Source of the DNA: an uncultured Rhodothermaceae bacterium
GTDB lineage: Bacteria > Bacteroidota > Rhodothermia > Rhodothermales > Salinibacteraceae
Direction: 5' to 3'
Length of the DNA stretch: 33,792 bases
Assembly: GCA_913056335.1 (NCBI GenBank)
Contig: CAJXLX010000028.1
Span: forward strand, 1 to 33,792
The notes under the pieces were generated by a model that did no database searches, had not been told where the DNA came from, and saw nothing but the letters and a program-made list of their open reading frames with translations. Made by a program: the position numbers and the translations under genes. Shown here one piece after another: positions 1 to 9,428 of this stretch (position 1 is its first letter; every line of letters begins with the position of its first letter).

Positions 1-404
1 AAGCAGCGTTGCATCTGGTGCAGGCGTGCCGCCCCGCGATGCAGGACGCTGGATTCGGACGCTTCGTAGCAATCGGCTCCAATCTGGTGCAGAATCCGGT
101 CGTGCCGTATCACGACTACACGACGGGCAAGGCGGCGCTGCTCGGCTTTGTGCGCAACATGGCGCAGGAGCTTGGGCCTGAGGGCATCACCGTGAACATG
201 GTGTCGGGCGGACTCCTTGACCGCACCGACGCCAGCGACGCCACACCCGATGAGGTATTCGACCTCATCCGCAACTCTACGCCGCTGCGCTCGGTGACCA
301 CGCCCAAAGAAATGGCCGATGCGGTGCTCTTCTTTGCCTCGCCGTGGGCGCGTGCCATCACCGGGCAGAACCTGATCGTGGATGGTGGCCTGGTGATGCA
401 GTAG
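1..404 (+). CDS. SDR family oxidoreductase, 3-oxoacyl-ACP reductase-like (5' truncated by window edge)
   Basis: Frame open from the window start; YxxxK active site (YTTGKAALLGF), ITVNMVSGG and C-terminal ITGQNLIVDGG typical of FabG-like SDRs. Confidence 0.85.
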   Translation, partial: AALHLVQACRPAMQDAGFGRFVAIGSNLVQNPVVPYHDYTTGKAALLGFVRNMAQELGPEGITVNMVSGGLLDRTDASDATPDEVFDLIRNSTPLRSVTTPKEMADAVLFFASPWARAITGQNLIVDGGLVMQ

Positions 405-441
405 TTCGGTTGGACTGCTGGCGGATGCTTGGGCTCACTGC

Positions 442-1413
442 TCACTCCCTGTCAGTCACATTTTTGAGGGCGGTGCGCACGTTGCGCTGGAAGCCTTCGT
501 ACGTGGCGCGGGTGACGGGACTGCCGGAGAAGCGCTCGCGAAACTCTTCGAGTTCAAGCTCCACCCAGTCGCGCAGGTCGGTATCCGACATGCCCTCGCG
601 CGGCTGGTAGCGGGGCTCGGTCGTAGGCTCCTTGAACTTATTCCAGGGACACACATCCTGGCAGATGTCGCAGCCAAAGATCCAGTTCTGCATATCGCTG
701 GAGATCGCCTCGGGTACATCGTCGCCGCCGTGTTCGATGGTCAGGTACGAGATGCAACGCGTGGCATCGACCGCGTACGGCTGGTAGATGGCATCGGTGG
801 GACAGGCGTCTACGCAACGCGTGCACGAGCCGCAGAAGTCCTCGACCGGATGGTCAGCCGGCAGCGGCACATCTACAATAATCTCACCGATAAAGAAGAA
901 CGAGCCCATGTCGCGGTTGAGCAGGTTCGAGTGCTTGCCCTGCCACCCGAGTCCGCTGCGCGCAGCCCACGCTTTGTCGAGCACCGGTGCCGAATCCACG
1001 AACGCACGCCCGTGCACCGACTGGCCGACCTGTTCTTCAAGCCAGTGCAGGAGCAGATAGAGGCGCTCCTTGAGCACATCGTGGTAGTCGTCGCCCCACG
1101 CGTAGCGGCTAATTTTGCCAGTGGTAGCGGATTCGTCGTGCTGCGTGTCGGGCTGGTAGTAGTTGTGCAATACCGAGATCACGCTTTCAGAGCCCGGTAC
1201 GAGTCGGGTGGGATCAATACGCTTATCGAAGTGGCGCTCCATCCAGTGCATGGTGCCGTGGCGGCCTTCGAGGAGCCACTGCTCAAGGCGTCGGGCCTCC
1301 TCGTCGAGCGGCTCCGCCGTGGAAATGCCACAGGCGTCAAATCCGAGCCGAGCAGCTTCTGCCTTTAGAGCACGGGCCGTGCGCTGCTGCGCGTGACGTC
1401 CGAAATGAGGCAT
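442..1413 (-). CDS. queG: Epoxyqueuosine reductase QueG
   Basis: GFDACGIS N-terminus, CGSCTRCVDACPTDAI and CDICQDVCPWN 4Fe-4S motifs. Start taken at the internal Met (MPHFGRH); the ORF extends to 1491. Confidence 0.92.
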   Translation of the reverse strand: MPHFGRHAQQRTARALKAEAARLGFDACGISTAEPLDEEARRLEQWLLEGRHGTMHWMERHFDKRIDPTRLVPGSESVISVLHNYYQPDTQHDESATTGKISRYAWGDDYHDVLKERLYLLLHWLEEQVGQSVHGRAFVDSAPVLDKAWAARSGLGWQGKHSNLLNRDMGSFFFIGEIIVDVPLPADHPVEDFCGSCTRCVDACPTDAIYQPYAVDATRCISYLTIEHGGDDVPEAISSDMQNWIFGCDICQDVCPWNKFKEPTTEPRYQPREGMSDTDLRDWVELELEEFRERFSGSPVTRATYEGFQRNVRTALKNVTDRE

Positions 1414-1527
1414 AAGATACAACGCTTGAGTCGGCAGGCTTGCGAGCAGGTATAGGCTTTGCCCAGTTGGGTGTGGATACGACACGCCCAAGGTTGAGTT
1501 TACAGCATGCTATTTACCAGCCGACTG

Positions 1528-2523
1528 CTACTGTCCGAACGCTCGCGTCTGCAGAGATGAATCTACGCGTCGCTCTTGAACGCCCCCCGCTTTCGGTGTC
1601 TTCCGTCCCCTGCGAGCTGGTTCTACGTGATGCGTGGCCCGGATGCGCTCTGCGGCAATTCCCCTTGCCCGGTACACTGCAGCGACAGCAGCAGCCCGGT
1701 CAGTTGCCAGTGCATCGGCGTTGCGTTCGTCAGCGGTGGCGTACGCCAGGACGTGAATAGGAAGCGGAGCGCAGTCCTGGAACAGCGAGACGTTCTCGCG
1801 GAGTGCCTCGCTGGCTCCATCGGGCAGCACACTGGCATTTCGAGCAAAGTAGACTGCATTTCCGGCCACCGGTGGCGAACAAAAGTCAGGGAGGTTAGGC
1901 TCTACTTCAATCTGCACGGTACGTGCATCTGCGCCTGTATCATGCTCCACCTGCACCTCTACCGCATACGTGCCGGGCGCCTCATATCGATGGGTAGGTA
2001 TCGCCTCTTCCGACTGCGCACCGTCGCCAAACGTCCAGAGATAGCGTGTGGGAGCAGTGCCCGCGACACGGGTTTCGTAGCGCACACGCTCCCCCACGCG
2101 TGCCGGGTTGGGCTGTATCTGCACGGTTGCAATTTGCACCCCCTCAATTGAATCGGAGGGGATAGGCCCCACGCTCAGTGTCCAGGTTCGATCAGCACGC
2201 CCCGCCTCGTTTTCTGCTGCAAAGCGAATTGTGTAGGTCCCCTCTGCAGGGAACACATGCTGTACACGCAGACCCCGGTCCTCGTATCCCGTACCAAAAT
2301 CCCATAGCAAGCGCACCGGTTCGGTGGCCCGGTCGTTGATTCGGGCAGTGAAGGTGGCTACCGTATCCCGCCGAACCTGTTCGGGGCCGTCCACTGCCAG
2401 AATTTCGGGAGGGACGGGGCGTGCGCATCCTCCAATCGTTGCGGCAGCGCCCAGCACAATGAGGTGGGCTATGCCGACCCAACGGGTTACCAGTGGGAGC
2501 ATTGAGCGATACAGTTGCCCCAT
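1528..2523 (-). CDS. Lipoprotein with two PKD-like domains and a divergent OmpA-like C-terminal domain
   Basis: Hydrophobic leader with lipobox-like IGGC; PKD signatures (LLWDFGTGYEDRGLRVQHVFPAEGTYTI; YLWTFGDGAQSEEAIPTHRYEAPGTYAVEV); OmpA-like tail (DRAAAVAAVYRARGI...QERRVDS). Exact start uncertain (ORF to 2577). Confidence 0.75.
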   Translation of the reverse strand: MGQLYRSMLPLVTRWVGIAHLIVLGAAATIGGCARPVPPEILAVDGPEQVRRDTVATFTARINDRATEPVRLLWDFGTGYEDRGLRVQHVFPAEGTYTIRFAAENEAGRADRTWTLSVGPIPSDSIEGVQIATVQIQPNPARVGERVRYETRVAGTAPTRYLWTFGDGAQSEEAIPTHRYEAPGTYAVEVQVEHDTGADARTVQIEVEPNLPDFCSPPVAGNAVYFARNASVLPDGASEALRENVSLFQDCAPLPIHVLAYATADERNADALATDRAAAVAAVYRARGIAAERIRATHHVEPARRGRKTPKAGGVQERRVDSSLQTRAFGQ

Positions 2524-2702
2524 ACGTACGGATAGGAGGTTGAAAGGTATAGGCTGCACGGTTGGCCTGGTCTGCACATCATATAATCTGCGTCTTGCTT
2601 AGCCTAATAATAGACCTGACAGCGCGCATCCGCTATCTGGATCTGGCGCACAAAGTCTGAGTGATGTGCGCCTTTGGCACCATGGAGCGGCACGGATCCA
2701 AC

Positions 2703-2742
2703 AAAAAAAAGCGAGCCTACCCTCATCTGAGGGCAGGCTCGC
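2703..2742 (-). terminator. Rho-independent terminator downstream of the 2809-4302 gene
   Basis: gcgagcctaccctc-atct-gagggcaggctcgc (2711-2742), a 14-bp stem whose single non-Watson-Crick position is G.U on the minus-strand RNA, followed on that strand by an 8-T tract. Confidence 0.88.
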
Positions 2743-2808
2743 AGTCAGGTTGTACGATGCGCATCAAAGCGTACTGATGCGCGCCGTTACGAAGTCAGGA
2801 TCGAAGCG

Positions 2809-4302
2809 TTAGCGCTGCGGGATGGAATCCACGCGACGCTGCTGCTCGGTACCGGCCTTCTTCGAGGTGGTGTCGTCCTCGATAGCACCGCGTCCTTGCA
2901 CTTCGATGCGATCGCTCGGCACGTCGTTTTCTTCGTAGAAGTCCGCGACAGCCTGTGCACGATCTTGCGACAGCTCATCCGGGTTGCGTTCGCCGGCAGC
3001 AGCAAAGCCTTCGACGCGAACCGTGAGGTTCGAGCACTCAGCCAGGATCTCTGCATTTTCTTGCAGGGCGCTGCGTGCTTCATCCGTGAGCGTGCTGGAG
3101 TTGACTCCGAAGAACGCCGGATTCAGCTCGCTGACCGTTTCGCAGATCGGCGGCAGGTCGGGATCGACTCGCAGCGTAAGGGAGCGCGAATCGTCGCCTA
3201 CGTCGTTAGAGGCATCAAGCGTAACGGTGTAGGAACCGGGCTCCTCAAAGGTGTGGGTTGCGGTATCACCCGAGCCGGTGTTGCCATCGCCGAAGTCCCA
3301 GTTGTACGTGATCGGTGTATCGCCACGCACGTTGCTGGTGAAGGTAACCTCCTGCCCTGCTGTAGCCGGGCTGGGGTTGGCATTGATGGTTGCGATCTGC
3401 GCCGGGACGGGCGGATCGGTGACCTCAACAGTAAGCGTTTCGGAGACTTCTCCTGCCGAGTTGCTGGCCGTGAAGGTTACTTCGTACTGGCCGCTCTGGC
3501 CGAAGCTATGTGTTGTGAGCAGCCCCGACCCCGTGCTGCCGTCGCCAAAGTTCCACTGGTAGGAAACAGGCGACGTCACTTCGTCTTCGTTGACGGTTGC
3601 GGAGAACGTGCCCGATTCGCCGGTGTCAAGCTCAGCAGGTCCGTCGATCGAGAAGATAACCGGTGCGGTCGTGGCTGGCTCAAAGGCATACTTCACGCCC
3701 AGTGTAGGCATCACCGTAAGGGCGTCCATAGAATATTCGCCCTGGTCAACACCGTCGATGGCCTCACCGTCGAGGACGAGGTGGCTCCGCGCTTCAATAA
3801 AGAGCGAAGTATGGCGGCTGACCACCGCGTCGAATCCACCCGCAAAGGTAGGTCCGAAGGCGGTGCTTTCGCCTCCAAACGATGCGTGCACTCCCACATC
3901 CGCATAGGGCGAGATAGTCCAGTTCTGGGCGCCAAGACCCAGACGACCAGTCAGATAGGTGGTTGTGATACCAGCGCTGGGAGCGCCCGCCCCACGTGGA
4001 GGGCCTCCGGCAAACTGGTAGTCGCCGTATTGGAGTCCGAGTCCTATTCCGAAGTTAGGATTGAATTTGTACCCGAACTCGCCGGAGAGACTAAACGGGA
4101 AGCTCTCGTCGAACTTGTCAGAGTCAAAAATATCACTAAACTCGTTGACCGGGCTGTACTCGCCCGCGTAGTCAGCAATACCGACGCCCGCCCTGATGTA
4201 GAAGGTGTCGCCGGCGCGCTTCGTCTGCGCGTCAGCGGTGGTCGCTGTAAAGGCAAACGCCAGGATGAACGATAAGAGGGATAAGGATAATGTTCGGGTC
4301 AT
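2809..4302 (-). CDS. Outer-membrane beta-barrel protein with two PKD domains and an OmpA-like C-terminal domain
   Basis: Signal peptide (LSFILAFAFTATTADAQ), N-terminal OMP barrel-like region, two YxWxFGDG...HxFxxxGxYxVT PKD repeats, OmpA-like terminal region (LSQDRAQAVADFYEENDVPSDRIEVQGRG...QQRRVDS). Confidence 0.85.
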   Translation of the reverse strand: MTRTLSLSLLSFILAFAFTATTADAQTKRAGDTFYIRAGVGIADYAGEYSPVNEFSDIFDSDKFDESFPFSLSGEFGYKFNPNFGIGLGLQYGDYQFAGGPPRGAGAPSAGITTTYLTGRLGLGAQNWTISPYADVGVHASFGGESTAFGPTFAGGFDAVVSRHTSLFIEARSHLVLDGEAIDGVDQGEYSMDALTVMPTLGVKYAFEPATTAPVIFSIDGPAELDTGESGTFSATVNEDEVTSPVSYQWNFGDGSTGSGLLTTHSFGQSGQYEVTFTASNSAGEVSETLTVEVTDPPVPAQIATINANPSPATAGQEVTFTSNVRGDTPITYNWDFGDGNTGSGDTATHTFEEPGSYTVTLDASNDVGDDSRSLTLRVDPDLPPICETVSELNPAFFGVNSSTLTDEARSALQENAEILAECSNLTVRVEGFAAAGERNPDELSQDRAQAVADFYEENDVPSDRIEVQGRGAIEDDTTSKKAGTEQQRRVDSIPQR

Positions 4303-4825
4303 AGCTCTAAAAGCTTTTAAGAAGCAGTGTCGGACAGGTTGATCGTTACGCTAATCCATATGCACGAAAGCAATTACGCATGTCGGTATTTGTAATACCA
4401 ATGACAAAACTGCCCATACGGATTTATTAACACGCATCGTGCATCGCTCACTAAACAGAATGTATGAGGGAGCGCACACCAACGCAACTATGGTCTGTGA
4501 GGAGACGAATGTATGGGGCACATGTACAACCCTGCTCACACGCAGCCTTTCCTAATGTGGACAATCGGATGTAGGCAAACCTCTGCAAGCCGATACTTAA
4601 CGTAAAGGTGAAAGGAGCATACAGAGATAACGGAAAGTAACAAGGGGCCGTACGAAATGCCATCGTGCAGGGTATAACGTACAGCCGTACATGTGCCGGT
4701 ATTCTTCAGTATTCACACTGATGCAGTAAGGAGCAAGAGCACACCGTCATGAATGTATGAAGATGTGCCCGAAAAACAAAGGGAAGACCCCTATTTTTCC
4801 ATACCAGCTCCAGATTTCCCCACAG

Positions 4826-5077
4826 CTACAAACTATTGACGTACTTCTCAAGCTTGCTCTTCTTGTTTGCCGCCTTGTTTTTGTGAATCAAGTTCTTAGA
4901 AGCCAATCGGTCGAGACCGCGCTTCACGTCTGGCAACAGCTCCGCCGCCACCTCAGGGTCTTCCGTGTTCTTCAACCGCTGGACAAGTGTACGCACCTTG
5001 CGCTTCTGCGCCCGGTTGCGCGTACGTTTTTTGTCATCTTGGCGGAGACGTTTCTTCGCAGATTTATTCTGTGGCAT
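4826..5077 (-). CDS. rpsT: 30S ribosomal protein S20
   Basis: MPQNKSAKKRLRQDDKKRTRNRAQKRKVRTLVQRL...LIHKNKAANKKSKLEKYVNSL, a clear S20. Confidence 0.96.
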   Translation of the reverse strand: MPQNKSAKKRLRQDDKKRTRNRAQKRKVRTLVQRLKNTEDPEVAAELLPDVKRGLDRLASKNLIHKNKAANKKSKLEKYVNSL

Positions 5078-5313
5078 GGTAAACGTAGCCCGTTAGTTCA
5101 CGTAAACAAATATGAAGGGACATTAAGCGTGTGGCACTCAATCCTATGTACGCACCACCGGCACCCCCACAGGATGTTTCCCTCGCGTTCGTCAATTAGA
5201 TGTCAACCCTATGCGCTCTGTTACCTTGTTTTCCGGTTGGTTGGTGGCATAAACCGCTGGGGCTGCTCCGGCGCGCTCCCTCCCTGGCTTCCTTTTTGTA
5301 GCTCTTTTGCCGT

Positions 5314-6216
5314 ATGTGGACGTTTCTTTCTGACCTGGTTCGCCCGTCTGATACTCCCTACACCATACTGCTCATTGAGGCCGATTCTGCCCGTGAGCCC
5401 CGGCGCTACCAGGTTACGCCTCGGCACATGCTTTGGCTGTGCGGCACTACACTCCTTGCTGTGTCTGTCCTCACTGCCACCCTCGTGGCACTTACACCAG
5501 TAAGACAGCTCATTCCCGGATACGGCACCGAAACGATGGAGCGCAATGCCCAGCTTAATGCCGTACGCGTAGCTGCTCTGCAAGACACACTGAACGTACA
5601 GCGTCAATACATTGAGCGCCTACAACATTTACTTACCGGTCGTACTGACACGGGGCTTTCTACAGATGACCCCGCTGGAGCTGAGCGGCCGGCCTCTTCT
5701 TCTGCTTCGTCTGCACGTTCTAATTCAGAAGATAACGATTGGACGCTGCACCAGCAGCCTGCACTTACGATCACCCAGTTTGGCGGGTCGGATTCGTCGA
5801 GGGGCAGCCCGACCAATGCGGTTGCCGATTTGCCCGCGCTTCCGGCCCCGGTGCCGCCTCCCGTCGAAACGGGATATCCCACTCGTGGATTTGAGCCGCG
5901 CGACGAACACTACGCTGTCGACATTGCCGTACAAGAGGGGACCTTCGTTCGTACAGTTGGTGACGGATATGTTGTACTGGCCGATTGGACCCAGGAAGGC
6001 GGCTATACTGTTGCGGTCCAGCATGGCGATGGCTATCTCTCCGTGTATAAACACAACGAACGCCTCATGAAACGCATCGGCGACTACGTACGTGCGCAAG
6101 AAGTCATTGCTGTTACCGGAAACTCAGGCGAGATTACAACAGGCCCGCACCTGCACTTTGAGCTTTGGCACCACGGATTGGCGCAAGACCCGCGCACACT
6201 GGTCGCAGGCTGGTAG
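5314..6216 (+). CDS. M23 (LytM) family metallopeptidase, membrane-anchored
   Basis: Single N-terminal TM (MLWLCGTTLLAVSVLTATLVAL), C-terminal LytM domain with HYAVD, YKHNERL and GPHLHFELW zinc/active-site motifs. Confidence 0.9.
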   Translation: MWTFLSDLVRPSDTPYTILLIEADSAREPRRYQVTPRHMLWLCGTTLLAVSVLTATLVALTPVRQLIPGYGTETMERNAQLNAVRVAALQDTLNVQRQYIERLQHLLTGRTDTGLSTDDPAGAERPASSSASSARSNSEDNDWTLHQQPALTITQFGGSDSSRGSPTNAVADLPALPAPVPPPVETGYPTRGFEPRDEHYAVDIAVQEGTFVRTVGDGYVVLADWTQEGGYTVAVQHGDGYLSVYKHNERLMKRIGDYVRAQEVIAVTGNSGEITTGPHLHFELWHHGLAQDPRTLVAGW

Positions 6217-6334
6217 TGCGTGCTGGGTCGTGCGCATGCTCGTTGCTTCCCCCACACCCTCCCACTGCCTTCGATGCCCGGCTATACTTGAATGCAGGAC
6301 GCCGAGCGTCTCCATCTACTAACCATTATGCTCT

Positions 6335-6853
6335 ATGGGGATCTTTAGCTCTAACGAATCGAACGACCGAACCATGGCCAAAAACAAGCGAACAATGTCT
6401 GATCAGATCAATCTGGTGGGCGAAGGGACCACCTTCGAAGGCACACTACGCACGCAAAATGACGTTCGCGCCAGTGGGCGTATTGTTGGAACCATGCATG
6501 TCGATGGGCGGGCCATCATTGCTAAGAGTGGCGGGGTGGAAGGCGAAATCATCGCGACTAACGCGGATATCGCAGGACACGTAGAGGGTGAAATCCGCGT
6601 AGCAGAGCGTCTTGTTCTTAAAAGCACAGCTCGCATTGATGGCGACATCCACACTAAACAGTTGTTTATCGAGGAAGGCGCACGCTTCACGGGTCAATGC
6701 ATGATGGGCGACGAGGCCGCCACCACAGACCGCGCAAGCACCAGCTCGGGTTCGGATGCGTCAGCATCAGCAAAAGAGAAAAGCTCCAAGAAAGGTGCGT
6801 CTACGTCTGATACGACGGCCTCCTCTCGTGCTGACACGGCTTCCTCGTCGTAA
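6335..6853 (+). CDS. Bactofilin (polymer-forming cytoskeletal protein)
   Basis: NLVGEGTTFEGTLRTQNDVRASGRIVGTMHVDGRAIIAKSGGVEGEIIATNADIAGHVEGEIRVAERLVL..., bactofilin beta-helix repeats; Ser/Thr/Ala-rich tail. Start could be the downstream Met at MAKNKR. Confidence 0.92.
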   Translation: MGIFSSNESNDRTMAKNKRTMSDQINLVGEGTTFEGTLRTQNDVRASGRIVGTMHVDGRAIIAKSGGVEGEIIATNADIAGHVEGEIRVAERLVLKSTARIDGDIHTKQLFIEEGARFTGQCMMGDEAATTDRASTSSGSDASASAKEKSSKKGASTSDTTASSRADTASSS

Positions 6854-6945
6854 GGTAGTCGTAGGTAGCCCAAATGGCATGCAATAGCCATCTGTTTTGC
6901 TTCCCGCTGTGTATTTCTCGCTCTGACTTAGCTTCCTGATTCGCT

Positions 6946-7242
6946 GTGTCTGAACCTGGTGCTTCCTCCGAAGACCGTTCGTCTAAACAGGGGGCTTCCT
7001 CAGAGCACCCCTGGCGCGACGCATGGCAGGATATGGCTCCACACATTGACCTGGGCTGGCGCCTGGCCAGTGCGGTGGCAGTACCTCCACTGCTTGGATG
7101 GGGAGTAGACTACGCGCTCACCACTGCTCCGTGGGGAATGCTTGTGGGGACGGTCTTCGGACTTGTGAGCGCAGCCTACATTCTCGTTACACTGTATTCC
7201 TCCGCGCAACCCCCAACCGATCAGTCGGCAGACAAGAACTGA
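6946..7242 (+). CDS. AtpZ/AtpI family protein (GTG start)
   Basis: Two TM segments with LGWRLASAVAVPPLLGWGVDYAL...GMLVGTVFGLVSAAY, just upstream of the ATP synthase genes. Confidence 0.75.
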   Translation: MSEPGASSEDRSSKQGASSEHPWRDAWQDMAPHIDLGWRLASAVAVPPLLGWGVDYALTTAPWGMLVGTVFGLVSAAYILVTLYSSAQPPTDQSADKN

Positions 7243-7246
7243 ACAA

Positions 7247-7288
7247 ATGCGGCACAGATCGGCGCGCAAATTGCGCGCTAATCCGCAT
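7247..7288 (+). other. Nested hairpin in the ATP synthase cluster (candidate RNA element)
   Basis: Perfect inverted repeat gcgcgcaa-a-ttgcgcgc (7262-7278) nested in atgcgg/ccgcat (7247-7252/7283-7288), 4 nt after the upstream stop codon. Confidence 0.55.
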
Positions 7289-7464
7289 CGATAGTGCATT
7301 CATTTATTATTCACCGCTATTCACAAGTCTTCCACTGCGGGCTGCGTTACGTTCACGACTGTGTTGCGTAAGTGCTTACCACAAGCACCTGCCAGTCCCG
7401 TAGGCGGCTTGCACGAATTGCGAGCATGATGCCTCGGTAACGCGGTCTCGATTGCCTCGACTAC

Positions 7465-7761
7465 ATGATCTCTTCGTGGTGGTTTGGCGTGCTACTTGGC
7501 AGTGCCATTATAGCTGTGAGTAGCGCTGTTCGCGGGATGAGCCATCGGCTCGCGCTGCGAGCAGACTCGCTCCCTGACGCGATGCAGGCAACGGTGCGAG
7601 GCATCATATTGCGCGCTGTCATTGTAGCGTCCGGACTTATCCTTACGTTGCTCTGGCTCCCGGTGCACACTCTTGCCTTTGCAGGCGCGCTACTCGGTGC
7701 TCTGTTGCTTAGCATGGGCATAGAGTTGGCCACGGTATGGCAACGTATCGAGGAGGGCTAA
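7465..7761 (+). CDS. Small membrane protein, ATP synthase subunit I-like
   Basis: Three predicted TM segments; located between the AtpZ-like gene and atpB; weak motif support. Confidence 0.55.
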   Translation: MISSWWFGVLLGSAIIAVSSAVRGMSHRLALRADSLPDAMQATVRGIILRAVIVASGLILTLLWLPVHTLAFAGALLGALLLSMGIELATVWQRIEEG

Positions 7762-7822
7762 CCTCATTTTGCCCCTCGCTCCCTTTTCGTCACACTTTTG
7801 ACATTGACCAGGTATCGTTTCG

Positions 7823-9037
7823 GTGAATCGACCCGTTTGCTCCTCTCGCTGTCGCCCCTTCTGGGCCATGCTGGTCCTGCTTGCCGGTCTGGTAGCCCTG
7901 CTCGTAGCCCCCACTGTCCAGGCATCTGAAGCTCCTTCGGAGACCTCGACAACTCGTGCCGCTGCTGCGGCTGACGACCTCACGCTCGATTATGTTGTAA
8001 ACCGAGCGATTATCGGCCATGCAGCCGATGGGTATTATCTTGACTTCAGCCCGTTTGGAAGTATTGAGCTTCCTCGCATCTTCCTTGTCCGCAGTGCCGA
8101 GGGCAATCTTGGCCTCGATGCAGCAGTCACCACGAAGAGCCTGCTGAAATCAGGTGATTATGGCATCTACCCTGAGGGAAAGGAGGAACTGGTAATGCCC
8201 GGCGCTGAACTGGACGACCTCATTGCCGAAAAGAAACACCTCTATGGCACGGTAGCCCCCGCTGGCCAGGGCGAGATCGTGGTTGATCTCTCCATTACCC
8301 GACACTTTATGTTTGGGCTGCTCGCGATGGGTATTGTGGCTGTCGTATTTATCACGTTAGCAAACCGGTACAAGCGTGGCGTAGGCCGCAGCGAAGCCCC
8401 ACGCGGGGTGCTACAGAATATGATGGAAGTTATCATTGTCTTCCTACGCGACGAGGTCGCCAAACCCAACATCGGACCGAAGTACAAGCAATTCCTTCCC
8501 TTTCTCTTAAGCGCCTTTTTCTTCATCCTTGTCGCCAACATCCTGGGCCTGATTCCCTTTTCTGGATCAGCGACCGGCAACATCGCTGTGACGGGCCTGC
8601 TGGCCTTCTCCACATTCATTATCGGCCAGGTCAATGCAACCGCCGATTACTGGAAGCACTTGCTTCTTGGCCCGCCAGACGCCCCGTGGCCCATCCGCAT
8701 CATCCTGATTCCTATTGAGATTATGGGGGCTATCACACGACATGTAGCCCTCGCAATTCGTCTGTTTGCCAACATGATGGGCGGTGCGCTCATCATCTTC
8801 AGCTTGATTGGCGTTGTCTTCGTAATGAACGTGCTCTTTACCACCGGTGCTGCAGCATGGGGGGCCGGTATCATTAGCACAGGATTCACGGTGTTCGTCT
8901 TGCTGCTCAAGCTGCTTGTTGCCTTCATTCAAGCATACGTCTTCACCATCTTGTCGGCGCTTTTCATCGGTATGGCCGTTGAGGAGCACGACCACGCTCA
9001 CGATGAGGGGGCCTCGGCCACCGCATCGGCACACTGA
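7823..9037 (+). CDS. atpB: F0F1 ATP synthase subunit a (long N-terminal extension; GTG start)
   Basis: N-terminal signal-like segment; NILGLIPFSGSATGNIAVTGLLAFSTF and EIMGAITRHVALAIRLFANMMGGALIIFSL (essential-Arg helix). Confidence 0.95.
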   Translation: MNRPVCSSRCRPFWAMLVLLAGLVALLVAPTVQASEAPSETSTTRAAAAADDLTLDYVVNRAIIGHAADGYYLDFSPFGSIELPRIFLVRSAEGNLGLDAAVTTKSLLKSGDYGIYPEGKEELVMPGAELDDLIAEKKHLYGTVAPAGQGEIVVDLSITRHFMFGLLAMGIVAVVFITLANRYKRGVGRSEAPRGVLQNMMEVIIVFLRDEVAKPNIGPKYKQFLPFLLSAFFFILVANILGLIPFSGSATGNIAVTGLLAFSTFIIGQVNATADYWKHLLLGPPDAPWPIRIILIPIEIMGAITRHVALAIRLFANMMGGALIIFSLIGVVFVMNVLFTTGAAAWGAGIISTGFTVFVLLLKLLVAFIQAYVFTILSALFIGMAVEEHDHAHDEGASATASAH

Positions 9038-9072
9038 GCTCATGCGCCCACTCTCTGGGCTCAACCAGCTCA

Positions 9073-9099
9073 CTGACGGCGCGGCTTGCGCTATGTCAG
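9073..9099 (+). other. Hairpin in atpB-atpE spacer
   Basis: ctgac (9073-9077) / gtcag (9095-9099) with inner gcgc/gcgc (9079-9082/9088-9091). Confidence 0.4.
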
Positions 9100-9173
9100 G
9101 CGGGGCACCAACGGCCTCGCAGTTTCTGTAACTAATCGCTTGTTTTCCCTACGCCAACACGTTACACACTACC

Positions 9174-9404
9174 ATGGACCCTGCTGCTCTTGCATACCTC
9201 GCCGCCGGCATTGGTGCCGGTCTTGCTACCATCGGTGCCGGCTACGGCATCGGCCGCCTCTCCGACTCCGCAATGGACGGTGCGGCGCGCCAGCCCGAAG
9301 CTGCTGGCGACATCCGCGGCCTCATGATTGTTTCTGCGGGCCTGATTGAGGGGGTTGCCCTCTTTGCTGTGGTGATCTGCCTCCTGCTGGTCTTCCTCGC
9401 CTAA
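9174..9404 (+). CDS. atpE: F0F1 ATP synthase subunit c
   Basis: Two-TM proteolipid with AARQPEA loop and GLIEGVALFAVVICLLLVF. Confidence 0.95.
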   Translation: MDPAALAYLAAGIGAGLATIGAGYGIGRLSDSAMDGAARQPEAAGDIRGLMIVSAGLIEGVALFAVVICLLLVFLA

Positions 9405-9428
9405 ACAGCCCGCCCCGCAAGCCTGCGT

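Noticed and set aside
2896-4275. 459-aa plus-strand ORF antisense to the PKD/OmpA barrel gene
   Set aside because: Lies opposite a clearly recognisable secreted protein, has no recognisable domain, and is explained by codon bias leaving the antisense frame open
4757-5503. 248-aa plus-strand ORF covering rpsT antisense and the M23 gene start
   Set aside because: Overlaps rpsT antisense and runs out of frame into the M23 gene; Leu/Arg/Ser-rich composition without domains
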